Part shown: piece after piece, positions 9,549-16,472 of the stretch
Layout: the number at the start of each line of letters is the position of its first letter
How positions within the stretch are numbered: position 1 is the stretch's first letter
From: Cytophaga sp051961495
Lineage (GTDB): Bacteria > Bacteroidota > Bacteroidia > Cytophagales > Cytophagaceae
Reading direction: 5' to 3'
Length of the DNA stretch: 24,767 bases
NCBI RefSeq assembly: GCF_051961495.1
Contig: NZ_JBQCDF010000113.1
Span: 1-24,767 of the forward strand
Program-made: the position numbers and the translations under genes
The notes under the pieces: generated by a model
What the model was told of the DNA's origin: nothing
Seen by the model: the letters and a program-made list of their open reading frames with translations, nothing else
Databases searched by the model: none

Positions 9549-9556
9549 TATATTTG
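9549..9556 (+). promoter_or_regulatory. Candidate -7 box for the secreted protein gene
   Basis: TATATTTG matches TAnnTTTG exactly and lies 18 bp upstream of the ATG at 9575. A possible TTG start at 9554 lies inside this box, which argues for the ATG. No clear -33 element was seen. Confidence 0.45.
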
Positions 9557-9574
9557 GTTTCATCATTTATTACC

Positions 9575-10261
9575 ATGAACATTCTAAAAAAATCAGCTTT
9601 CTACACCATCCTGTTTTTGAGTACAACGGTTTCCGTCCAGGCTCAAAAAGTTGAGGATATTTTTTCGAATACAGATTATACCGTTACCTGGATGGGTATC
9701 GATTATTCACATGCCAAAGTGGTCGGCTCTGTAATTCAGTGGGGATTTAACCCGCCCGTTACTAAAAATGATTTGAAGGATCGTTATTTCGCTGCCTGGA
9801 ATTATCTGTTCCTGGACGAGGCAGACAAGTACAACATTGCAGAAATGCTGCACCGCAAATATGTGAACACTGATATCAGCATGATCAAAAAAATCAATGA
9901 CAATACTTCCGTGGATTCAATTGAAGTAAAGATCACACCTTACTACAGCCTGCAGGATATACAGTCTTTTGTAAGTGCCTATCCGGCTATTGAGAAGCCT
10001 GGCATTGGCCTGGTGTTTATTACTGAAAGTATGAACAAAACTGCGCAAGAAGCTTTTTACCATGTAGTATTTTTTAATACACAAACAAAAGAAGTATTGC
10101 TGCATGAGCGTATGCGCGGAACACCGGGAGGTTCAGGCGTGCGTAATTATTGGGCAGGCTCATATTATAAAATTATCGAAACGATCGAGTCTACTACGTA
10201 TTCAAAATGGAAAGCAAAATTTGGCGGTAAAGCAGTAAACAAGCCGGCGCCGACGTGGTAA
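9575..10261 (+). CDS. Secreted protein of unknown function
   Basis: About 228 residues from the ATG at 9575. I choose this start because it gives a classic signal peptide (positive MNILKK, hydrophobic core, cleavage probably after VSVQA, leaving QKVED), and because an earlier in-frame TTG falls inside the promoter box. The mature protein would be periplasmic or secreted. I recognise no family: it is a mixed alpha/beta sequence rich in aromatic residues, with the C-terminal motif YYKIIETIES and a basic tail. It has no lipobox and no other membrane segment. It is divergent from glyA and convergent with the ABC ATPase gene, so the neighbours give no clue to its role. Confidence 0.75.
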   Translation: MNILKKSAFYTILFLSTTVSVQAQKVEDIFSNTDYTVTWMGIDYSHAKVVGSVIQWGFNPPVTKNDLKDRYFAAWNYLFLDEADKYNIAEMLHRKYVNTDISMIKKINDNTSVDSIEVKITPYYSLQDIQSFVSAYPAIEKPGIGLVFITESMNKTAQEAFYHVVFFNTQTKEVLLHERMRGTPGGSGVRNYWAGSYYKIIETIESTTYSKWKAKFGGKAVNKPAPTW

Positions 10262-10273
10262 CATTGTACGCCC

Positions 10274-10289
10274 CTTCGCCGCGGCGAAG
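10274..10289. repeat. GC-rich perfect palindrome between convergent genes
   Basis: CTTCGCCGCGGCGAAG is a perfect 16-bp palindrome midway between two convergent stop codons (10261 and 10307). The same GCCGCGGC core recurs in palindromes at 11832 and 12463 and inside the dispersed repeats at 41 and 17521. It could act as a hairpin, but no T tract follows. Confidence 0.6.
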
Positions 10290-10306
10290 AGTGTATAAAT
10301 GAACTT

Positions 10307-11803
10307 CTATTTAACCCTGCCCTTTTCCAATACCAGCGTATGCTCAATGCATTGCGGCAGTTCGCTTTTGTAATGCGAAACATAGATCAGTGTTTTCTCC
10401 ATGTTTGCACACACAGCATCTACAATACCTGTAAACCGACGGATCTGCGCTTTGTCTAGCCCCTGGCAAGGTTCATCCAGAATCAGCAGCGGCGGATTTT
10501 TAACCAGCGCCCTTGCAAGCAGCAGTAACCGTTGCTGGCCTAACGATACTTTATAAAATTGTTTTTGCTTGAGTTCAATAATATCCAGCGCTTCCATCCA
10601 GTAGGTTACAATCTTCTGCTGCAGTACGGTTAAGCGTGTGGATGAACCGATCTGGTCGTTGATGCCGGATGCGACAATTTCAAAGCATGTGGTTTTGTCC
10701 TGCGAAAATCCGCCCAACGAATAATCATTCTTCGCCATGGCTTGCGATTGTATGAAACTGGTGCCGCGCAAAAAATGGTTGTGCATTTCAGGCGACACAT
10801 AACCGATCTTTTTCTTGATCTCCCAGATGCTTTCACCGTTGCCGCGCTTCTGGTCAAACAGCCACACATCATTCAGGTACACCTGCGGATTGTCGGCATT
10901 GATCAGACTCAGCAAGGTTGATTTTCCGGAGCCGTTATGCCCTAGCAATGCCCAGTGTTCGCCACATTTAACAGTCCAGGAAACATCATCCAGGATTTTT
11001 TTATCGCCGAACGAAATGTTCACGTGATTCATCTGCACGGCAACCTCAAACGGAGCATGCGATGCAACAGAAATTTCTTTCAGTTCTTCCGCATGCAAAA
11101 ATATACCGGTAGTAATTTTTTCTTCTACAAAGAATTCCTCGTCTTTGTTCACCACCCGCATGTTTCCTTTTTCCAGCAGGAAAATCTGGTCGGCTGCTTC
11201 GGGGATCTCATTTGCCGCGGTGATCAGCACAACCATTATGTGTTGTTCTTTTAGTTTTTTCAACAATGCATGTAATACCTCACGTGTTGCAGTATCGAGT
11301 CCGATAAAAGGCTGGTCAAGGATTAAAACATCGGGCTTGGCGAGTAATGCCAGCGCCAGCTGCAGACACTTACCTTCACCGTTCGACAGTTCTATTACCG
11401 GCTGGTGCAGTTTTTCTGTAAGATTCAACTGTATCACAACATCGTTCAGTTTACTTTCGGAAGGCTGTTCTTTTGAAAGAATTTTATATGCCGTCGGAAA
11501 ATCCTCTCCGTAGTTGCGATCATACCGCTGGCCAAAATACGAACGTGTTTCAAATGCATATCTGAAATCATGTTGCTGTTGCACCACAATTTTTTTCAGG
11601 TCCGGCGAAGCGTATTCGAGTGTTCCTTCCGTAACCGGAATGTGCTGCGCGATGATTCTTGCCAGCAAGGTTTTGCCGCTGCCGGAAGCACCGGTAAGTA
11701 CAACACACTCCCCCTGTTGGATAGAGAAAGACAGGTTGTTGAGAAGAACTTCCTTATCTATGGAAAGTGAAATGTTGCGGGCTGAGATGATGGGTGTAGG
11801 CAT
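10307..11803 (-). CDS. Twin-domain ABC ATPase, ModF/PhrA-like
   Basis: A 498-residue protein made of two ABC ATPase domains and no membrane segment. Domain 1 (about residues 5-215) has Walker A GASGSGKT, a signature-like LSNGEGK and the Walker B LILDQP, in which the usual catalytic glutamate is glutamine. Domain 2 (about 255-498) has Walker A GHNGSGKS, signature VSLGQQR and an intact LLILDEP. The layout matches the ModF/PhrA group, whose members are soluble and of uncertain function despite molybdate-transport or photorepair names. No mod genes or permease are nearby. The start is ATG at 11801-11803. Domain 1 probably binds ATP but hydrolyses it poorly, as in other asymmetric ABC pairs. Confidence 0.85.
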   Translation of the reverse strand: MPTPIISARNISLSIDKEVLLNNLSFSIQQGECVVLTGASGSGKTLLARIIAQHIPVTEGTLEYASPDLKKIVVQQQHDFRYAFETRSYFGQRYDRNYGEDFPTAYKILSKEQPSESKLNDVVIQLNLTEKLHQPVIELSNGEGKCLQLALALLAKPDVLILDQPFIGLDTATREVLHALLKKLKEQHIMVVLITAANEIPEAADQIFLLEKGNMRVVNKDEEFFVEEKITTGIFLHAEELKEISVASHAPFEVAVQMNHVNISFGDKKILDDVSWTVKCGEHWALLGHNGSGKSTLLSLINADNPQVYLNDVWLFDQKRGNGESIWEIKKKIGYVSPEMHNHFLRGTSFIQSQAMAKNDYSLGGFSQDKTTCFEIVASGINDQIGSSTRLTVLQQKIVTYWMEALDIIELKQKQFYKVSLGQQRLLLLARALVKNPPLLILDEPCQGLDKAQIRRFTGIVDAVCANMEKTLIYVSHYKSELPQCIEHTLVLEKGRVK

Positions 11804-11831
11804 GAATGGATGTTGATGTATTTGTAGTCAA

Positions 11832-11845
11832 TCCGCCGCGGCGGA
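11832..11845. repeat. GC-rich palindrome upstream of the ABC ATPase gene
   Basis: TCCGCCGCGGCGGA is a perfect 14-bp palindrome 29 bp upstream of the ATPase start codon, with the same core as those at 10274 and 12463. A second short palindrome, CTGGCGCCAG, follows at 11859-11868. Confidence 0.55.
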
Positions 11846-11884
11846 CACTACGTTAAGACTGGCGCCAGAGAAGACGATGTTATA

Positions 11885-12012
11885 GTCAACCCTCCAAGGT
11901 TAAAACCCTTGGAAGGTCTCCGATGATGAACGATGCTTATTTCTTAACAAATATTGTCTAATCGTGAGCGACTGTGCCATTGTTTCAAACGATGGTATCA
12001 GTTAAGATTACT
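11885..12012 (+). repeat. Double-hairpin repeat, copy 1
   Basis: A first hairpin (ACCCTCCAAGG 11889-11899 with CCTTGGAAGGT 11907-11917, one mismatch) is followed by the conserved spacer ATTTCTTAACAAATATT (11939-11955) and a second, imperfect hairpin (11971-12002, around CCATTGTTTCAAACGATGG), ending GTTAAGATT. The same parts in the same order occur in copy 2, about 371 bp downstream. Confidence 0.65.
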
Positions 12013-12026
12013 GAATAAAGCAGAAG

Positions 12027-12212
12027 TTAAAACATACAATATCGTACAATGATAAATATCCCCATCAAAATTATAAAAGCTGATCCAATAAATCCTCTAA
12101 TGATGGCGTAAGATTTTCCTGCGGGAGTATATTTTGAAATTAAATAAGTCAACATCAGTTGAATCGCTCCCATCATTATCATTCCTGTACCATATCCAAT
12201 TTCCTTTGCCAT
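12027..12212 (-). CDS. Small two-helix membrane protein
   Basis: A 61-residue ORF with ATG at 12210-12212 that looks like a real integral membrane protein: short N-terminal MAKEIGYGTG, hydrophobic segment about residues 10-26, a polar loop KYTPAGKSY, and a second hydrophobic segment about 36-57 ending in RYCMF. I recognise no family, and small membrane proteins cannot be assigned from sequence alone. It is enclosed by two direct copies of a double-hairpin repeat (11885-12012 and 12257-12387), which suggests it came in or is moved as a unit. Codon use does not obviously differ from that of its neighbours, by eye. Confidence 0.55.
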   Translation of the reverse strand: MAKEIGYGTGMIMMGAIQLMLTYLISKYTPAGKSYAIIRGFIGSAFIILMGIFIIVRYCMF

Positions 12213-12256
12213 TATCCAAGGTTTGTATTTCTTTGCTTAAAAGACAATCTTTCTCA

Positions 12257-12387
12257 TTGAACCCTCCAGGGTTTAAAACCCTTGGAGGGTCGGTTGTGAA
12301 CGTTACTCATTTCTTAACAAGTATTCTGTGGTGATAAACATACCGATGCCATCGCTTGAAGCGATGGCATCGGTGTTAGATTGCTAT
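12257..12387 (+). repeat. Double-hairpin repeat, copy 2
   Basis: The better-preserved copy: first hairpin ACCCTCCAGGGTTT with AAACCCTTGGAGGGT (12261-12290), spacer ATTTCTTAACAAGTATT (12309-12325), and a second hairpin with a 16-bp stem (12342-12357 with 12359-12374, apex CTTGAAG), ending GTTAGATT. It is in direct orientation with copy 1, with the same spacing between parts. The first hairpin could terminate transcription weakly, but no T tract follows. Confidence 0.7.
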
Positions 12388-12462
12388 TAGCGAACGTTGT
12401 GTGTGTGTCACAGAACAAGAAGTAACTGTTATGCAACCACTTTGTTTGAAATTTGTTTTTTG

Positions 12463-12476
12463 TTCGCCGCGGCGAA
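12463..12476. repeat. GC-rich palindrome after the arginase gene
   Basis: TTCGCCGCGGCGAA is a perfect 14-bp palindrome 13 bp past the arginase stop codon on the minus strand. The core and arms match the palindrome at 10274, which also sits close to a stop codon. Confidence 0.6.
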
Positions 12477-12489
12477 TGGAATTTGTGGA

Positions 12490-13437
12490 TCAATCCTGCT
12501 CCATCAACACATCAATCAATTCGATCACGGCCTTGCTCATGCTGTTGTTATTGTCCAGCAGCGGGTTGATCTCTGTGAATTCCCAGATGCGGATATTATT
12601 CAAACGTTTTAAAGTATCCACCACCTGCTTGGCTTCGGGTAATAACAATCCGTTATATACCGGTGTGCCTGTTCCTGTAGAAACACTGGTGTCCAGTACG
12701 TCCACATCAAATGATACATATACCGCATCGTAACCGGCAAAATAATTTACCGCATGATCCAGTATGTGTGTCAGCCCTTTTGCTTTTACATCATACGGAC
12801 TGAAATGATTCAATTTATAATCACGGATCAGGTGGTATTCCTGGATTTCAAAATCGCGCAGACCGATAAAGAAAATATCTTCCGGACCAATCTTCGGTGT
12901 GAACCGGCTTGCTCCGCAGTGTTTCAATTCTTCCCAGAATGGTTTTAACCCAGCATCTATATTGCTGCGTGAAAGTTCCACGTTATCATACCCCATAGAT
13001 GCCGACAGCGACATCCCGTGAATATTGCCCGATGGTGTTGTATAGGGCGTATGTAAGTCTGCATGTGCATCTACCCAGATCACACCCAGTTTCTTTTTCA
13101 TGCCAATCGCTTCACGCAAACCAGCCATGATACCAATGGCGTTGCTGTGGTCGCCACTGATAATGAGCGGGTATTTATCTTTAACAATAGCACTGATCTC
13201 TTTCGCAGTATTATTATTCAATTCAGATAATAGTTTAGCGTATTTACCCTGCGCATAGGGACCAAACTCTCCTCTTTTCTCCGGATAGCTGGATAGTACT
13301 TTTTTAGTGAAATTTTTCAGGATCGGGTTCGCACGCTCTGAATCTGCCACAAGAAGAGCGTCTAAAGCCAAAGATGTACCAAGACGTTGTGCACCAATAT
13401 CAGAAGGAACAGAAACAAGTATGTCTGGTTTTTTCAT
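12490..13437 (-). CDS. rocF: Arginase
   Basis: A 315-residue member of the arginase/agmatinase/formimidoylglutamase family, binuclear Mn hydrolases of the cytoplasm. The metal-binding residues are present: His in SGDHS (about 97), DAHADLHTP (Asp123, His125, Asp127), and SFDVDVLD (Asp244, Asp246). The TPSGNIHGMSL stretch and the late EFTEINP favour arginase, which splits L-arginine to ornithine and urea. In the third motif the usual DP is DT, a mild departure. The start is ATG at 13435-13437. It is divergent from the lipoprotein gene at 13519 and has no urease or ornithine genes nearby, so the pathway context is open. Confidence 0.85.
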   Translation of the reverse strand: MKKPDILVSVPSDIGAQRLGTSLALDALLVADSERANPILKNFTKKVLSSYPEKRGEFGPYAQGKYAKLLSELNNNTAKEISAIVKDKYPLIISGDHSNAIGIMAGLREAIGMKKKLGVIWVDAHADLHTPYTTPSGNIHGMSLSASMGYDNVELSRSNIDAGLKPFWEELKHCGASRFTPKIGPEDIFFIGLRDFEIQEYHLIRDYKLNHFSPYDVKAKGLTHILDHAVNYFAGYDAVYVSFDVDVLDTSVSTGTGTPVYNGLLLPEAKQVVDTLKRLNNIRIWEFTEINPLLDNNNSMSKAVIELIDVLMEQD

Positions 13438-13518
13438 AAATAAAGAATTACGATTAATTTGTATTGTAATGATACGAAATCCTTTCTAGATTGATCATAC
13501 AATAACCAGCTCAATTTT

Positions 13519-14106
13519 ATGATAAAGTTTTATATTTCATTCACCGCATTCGTCTTCTTGATGTTATGCAGCTGCGCCGGTCATAAAAAACGATCTGCTG
13601 TAAGCCATGTTGATACGACTTCTGCTGCTCATGTTAAATATGAAGATGTTGCAGATGTTATGCCTGGCAGCAATGAGCAAATTGACTTGTTCCGGCAACA
13701 GGTTTCATTTTATGGATTCAATGATATTGACGGTTGGAAATTATACATGAAAGAAGACAGCGTTTTTACTTTTGAATTGAACGGGACAAAAACTGTTTTT
13801 GAATGCTCAAAACCTGCTAAGATACCAGGGGTTGCAGGCGTGCGCTATTATTCAAAAAAGGTTCTTCAAGCAACTGATACAATATTGCAGAAAAAACGTT
13901 TTTCATCCGTAACACTGATTGAACAACCTACCTATGACCTGGCGAGTAACTTCAGTGATGTGCCTCCATTCAAGGTCGTTGTCACCTTTGAAGATAATGG
14001 TACCTATACTGGTTTTTCTGGTAATGGTTTTTATGTAGGCAATCCGGTCATTAATGATATCTGGGTGCTGGATAGTTTAAGCGGAATCAAATTTTCTGAA
14101 CGTTAA
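13519..14106 (+). CDS. Lipoprotein, N-terminal part of an interrupted META-domain gene
   Basis: A 195-residue ORF beginning with a lipoprotein signal peptide (MIKFYISFTAFVFLMLCSC, lipidated Cys at residue 19). Residues 55-160 fit the COG3650-type domain that often precedes a META (HslJ) domain in Bacteroidota lipoproteins: a GWKLYM strand, an FECSKPAK region and the late TYTGFSGNGFYVG. It stops at TAA (14104-14106) right after SGIKFSER, exactly where a second domain would start, and the frame then stays open to 14382 with a readable META domain. So this is probably the truncated product of a broken gene. The start is ATG at 13519. Confidence 0.6.
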   Translation: MIKFYISFTAFVFLMLCSCAGHKKRSAVSHVDTTSAAHVKYEDVADVMPGSNEQIDLFRQQVSFYGFNDIDGWKLYMKEDSVFTFELNGTKTVFECSKPAKIPGVAGVRYYSKKVLQATDTILQKKRFSSVTLIEQPTYDLASNFSDVPPFKVVVTFEDNGTYTGFSGNGFYVGNPVINDIWVLDSLSGIKFSER

Positions 14107-14382
14107 TTTCCGTATGGAAGGCCGCGGCTGGAGTTTCATCTGAATGATGCAAAAATTTACGGTTTCAGCGGATGCTCTGACTTCCACGGATTTTTTTATT
14201 TCGTCAAAAATAATATTCAGTTTACCTCCTTTGAAGCAGGTGAAAAAGATTGTACAAACGCCAGTGATGGGGCCTTCCTGGCTTTGCTCAGCAAAAAGCG
14301 ATTTGCATATTCTTTTGAACCGAATGGTTTAAAGCTTACCGCCCGCGATGGCAGTGCCATCTTTTTTAAAAAGGTTGATTGA
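14107..14382 (+). pseudogene. META/HslJ domain remnant beyond an in-frame stop
   Basis: Directly after the TAA at 14104-14106, and in the same frame, 91 codons are open up to TGA at 14380-14382. The translation begins FPYGRPRLEFHLNDAKIYGF and contains SGCSDFHG, NNIQFTSFEAGEKDC and a final AIFFKKVD. These match the META domain pattern (GFSGCNxFxG, IxFxxxxxTxxxC, FLxxL, terminal FxKV). There is no ATG in this frame at the beginning, so it is unlikely to be a separate gene. I infer a nonsense mutation, a sequence error, or stop-codon readthrough in one 287-codon lipoprotein gene (13519-14382). Confidence 0.7.
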
Positions 14383-14397
14383 AATAGAATTGCTGTA

Positions 14398-14438
14398 AAA
14401 CAAAAAGATCCCGCAGTGCCTGCGGGATCTTTTTGTTT
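14398..14438. terminator. Strong bidirectional terminator
   Basis: A perfect 19-bp stem (14398-14416 with 14420-14438) with the loop TGC and core GATCCCGCAG. The outer A/T arms give a U tract in both directions. It lies 16 bp past the META remnant and 20 bp past the end of the minus-strand lipoprotein gene, ending both. Confidence 0.92.
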
Positions 14439-14457
14439 ATAATTAGAATGAATGTTA

Positions 14458-15495
14458 TCAGTATGCCTGGTAAGATGCTGTTGAGTAAACACTCGTTCCG
14501 CCTGAATTTTTGAAAGCAAGATCCAGTCTGTATCCGCTTGAAGAACAGGTTCCGTCAAAAACAAAATTAGCGCCATCCAAACGGTAACCTGCCGTCGCGC
14601 TCCATGTCCCTTTTGTTACACCTAGCAGATGAATCGGATTGGTTGTCAGGTCTACTGTATATTCAACCTTCCCTTGTTTCAATACATACGGACCACCGTA
14701 GCTCGCACCACAGTTTGACCAGATAAACGGTGTAGAAAGATCGCAAACAAATTTGTCTCCGTCTCTTGAAATACCATATTCACTTGCCTCTGCAAATGCG
14801 CCCGGTATGCTTAAATACGTTTGTGTATCAATGGCTGTATCGCCTTCAACTTTTAAAGAGATTCCTGTTGCTGTTCCGTTGCCGGTATATGTTTTCTTTC
14901 TGAAAACGTTCCATTCTCTGATCACATTCGCATTACCTGTACCTGTTGAGTCAAATGTCAGTTCAAGCTGACCTCTTACTTTATGTGTAACCGTAACCGT
15001 AGTTGTTGCTGTAAACAAATCCAGGAATGTTCCGCCATCAACGTTTGTCACATAAGCCGTACCATTATAAGTAATGGACTGCTTGTTCACATTATACAAT
15101 ACTTTATAATCGTTGTATACAATTTTCAATTTTGCACCCGCATCCGCAAAAGTGGTTCCCGATACAAGTGTTACATCAATACTGCCGCTCAATACTCTTG
15201 AACCGCAATTTACACCGGTTTGAGAGTAATCAATGGTAAAATTTTTTGTATTGAATGTTACCTTGCCGCAAGGCAGTATGGCACCTGAAGTTCTTTGTGC
15301 AGATGCATCTTTATAATCCTGTGAGTTGAAAACGGTTTCAATATCACTATATACTTTGTCCATTTCATTTCTGGCATTGGCATCATCGGCCTTTGAACCA
15401 TCCGGATATACAGGAGTTGTTTCCGGTGTCTTTTTTGTACAGCTGGCAGAAGCTATTGCAAGCCCCAAAAGTACGCAGTAAACGATTTTCTTCAT
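14458..15495 (-). CDS. Lipoprotein of unknown function
   Basis: A 345-residue lipoprotein: signal peptide MKKIVYCVLLGLAIASASC with lipidated Cys at residue 19, followed by the polar, threonine-rich TKKTPETTPVYPDGSKADD linker. The rest is predicted by eye to be all beta, with many T, S and G residues and several cysteines (about residues 76, 97, 251, 260 and 318), some of which may form disulfides outside the cytoplasm. I recognise no domain. The start is ATG at 15493-15495. It is convergent with the broken META lipoprotein and divergent from the DsbA-like gene; a link to the latter is possible since it has cysteines, but unproven. Confidence 0.8.
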   Translation of the reverse strand: MKKIVYCVLLGLAIASASCTKKTPETTPVYPDGSKADDANARNEMDKVYSDIETVFNSQDYKDASAQRTSGAILPCGKVTFNTKNFTIDYSQTGVNCGSRVLSGSIDVTLVSGTTFADAGAKLKIVYNDYKVLYNVNKQSITYNGTAYVTNVDGGTFLDLFTATTTVTVTHKVRGQLELTFDSTGTGNANVIREWNVFRKKTYTGNGTATGISLKVEGDTAIDTQTYLSIPGAFAEASEYGISRDGDKFVCDLSTPFIWSNCGASYGGPYVLKQGKVEYTVDLTTNPIHLLGVTKGTWSATAGYRLDGANFVFDGTCSSSGYRLDLAFKNSGGTSVYSTASYQAY

Positions 15496-15680
15496 TTTTT
15501 TATCTGTGTTAGTTAGTACTAAATGTATTTTAAGGTATTAAATGTAACCTATATTCACGTTATTTCAATTAACATGCCAGTATACGTTCAGTTGAAAGTA
15601 AATGTTTGATATTCACAAGTTTGAATTAACTTAGGACTATAATCCCTCGCATTGATGTGTATATGGAATTAAAAATAAAT

Positions 15681-15702
15681 ATTACATGTTATAACATGTA
15701 AT
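15681..15702. promoter_or_regulatory. Perfect 22-bp palindrome, candidate operator
   Basis: The half-site ATTACATGTTA (15681-15691) is followed with no spacer by its exact reverse complement (15692-15702), ending 17 bp before the ATG of the DsbA-like gene. The length, symmetry and position fit an operator of a homodimeric regulator acting on the dsbA-like/dioxygenase unit. The regulator is unknown and no regulator gene is adjacent. It is AT-rich, so a weak hairpin is also possible. Confidence 0.55.
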
Positions 15703-15719
15703 TAGGCGACTATTATATT

Positions 15720-16454
15720 ATGGAGAAAACAAATGTATATACCGTATTGCTGTTGCTGTTATTTATGGCAGTTGGCACCGCAAATAAACCTAATACACAC
15801 ATGCAGGAAGAAAAAATCAAGCTGCTGTATGTATATGATCCTTTGTGTGGTTGGTGTTATGGCTTCGGACCGGTAGTAGAAAAAATCGAAAGAAATTATA
15901 AGGCTGATGTCGAGGTAGAAATTATCAGCGGCGGCATGATCATGGGCGATCGCATTGCGCCTGTGGGGAACATGGCAGATTACATCCTTCAGGCCATACC
16001 CCGCCTGGAGCGTATGACAGGCGCGGAATTTGAAGAACCATATAAACAGCTGCTGAAAGAAGGGACATACGTTACTTCTTCTGAAAAGCCATCGGTGGCC
16101 TTGTGCGTTTATAAGTCCTTTAAAAAAGACAGTGCCGTTTCTTATGGCCATACCATACAGACTTCTTTCTATAAATATGCTAAAGATCTGAACAACGATA
16201 CGCTGTATGCTGACATTGCAAAGTCTTTCGGCATTGACCGTTCACAGTTCCTGGACCGCATGAAAGACTCCACGTACCTGAATCAGGCGCACGCTGAATT
16301 CAAAAAGGCTACAGAGCTTGGTGTAACAGGCTTTCCAACGGTTTTCATGAAACAAGGAAACGGCTATGTTAAAATTTCAGAAGGGTATGCAAGCTATGAA
16401 TCGATTGAAAAATATATTCAGAAAGAAATGAAATCTGCTGCTGAGAAAAAATAA
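15720..16454 (+). CDS. Exported DsbA-family thiol oxidoreductase
   Basis: A 244-residue thioredoxin-fold protein. After a hydrophobic N-terminal segment (about residues 7-20, probable signal peptide or anchor) comes YVYDPLCGWCYGFGP with the active-site pair Cys43/Cys46, then an alpha-helical insert, and the cis-proline motif TGFPTVF near residue 206. This matches the DsbA-like family COG3531 (FrnE/HCCA-isomerase-like). It would act in the periplasm on thiols or disulfides; the partner is unknown. The start is ATG at 15720. The dioxygenase gene follows after 18 bp, so the two are very likely one operon, controlled by the palindrome just upstream. Confidence 0.85.
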   Translation: MEKTNVYTVLLLLLFMAVGTANKPNTHMQEEKIKLLYVYDPLCGWCYGFGPVVEKIERNYKADVEVEIISGGMIMGDRIAPVGNMADYILQAIPRLERMTGAEFEEPYKQLLKEGTYVTSSEKPSVALCVYKSFKKDSAVSYGHTIQTSFYKYAKDLNNDTLYADIAKSFGIDRSQFLDRMKDSTYLNQAHAEFKKATELGVTGFPTVFMKQGNGYVKISEGYASYESIEKYIQKEMKSAAEKK

Positions 16455-16472
16455 CGCAACCGCAATGTATCT

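Noticed and set aside
9342..9578. 78-residue plus-strand ORF upstream of the secreted protein
   Set aside because: It covers the glyA promoter region and the -7 box of the next gene, and has no domain-like features.
11939..12387. Integron attC-like sites (CTTAAC...GTTAGAT) around the 61-residue ORF
   Set aside because: The outer boxes are partly complementary, but the arms are very uneven (23 unpaired bases on one side of the hairpin in copy 2, none on the other), the right box of copy 1 departs from GTTRRRY, and no integrase is seen.
14121..14128. GCCGCGGC core in the META remnant
   Set aside because: Here it encodes a conserved-looking RPR segment, so it is explained by coding and not counted with the intergenic palindromes.
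14144..14332. 62-residue plus-strand ORF
   Set aside because: It is out of frame with the META-domain remnant, which explains the sequence much better.
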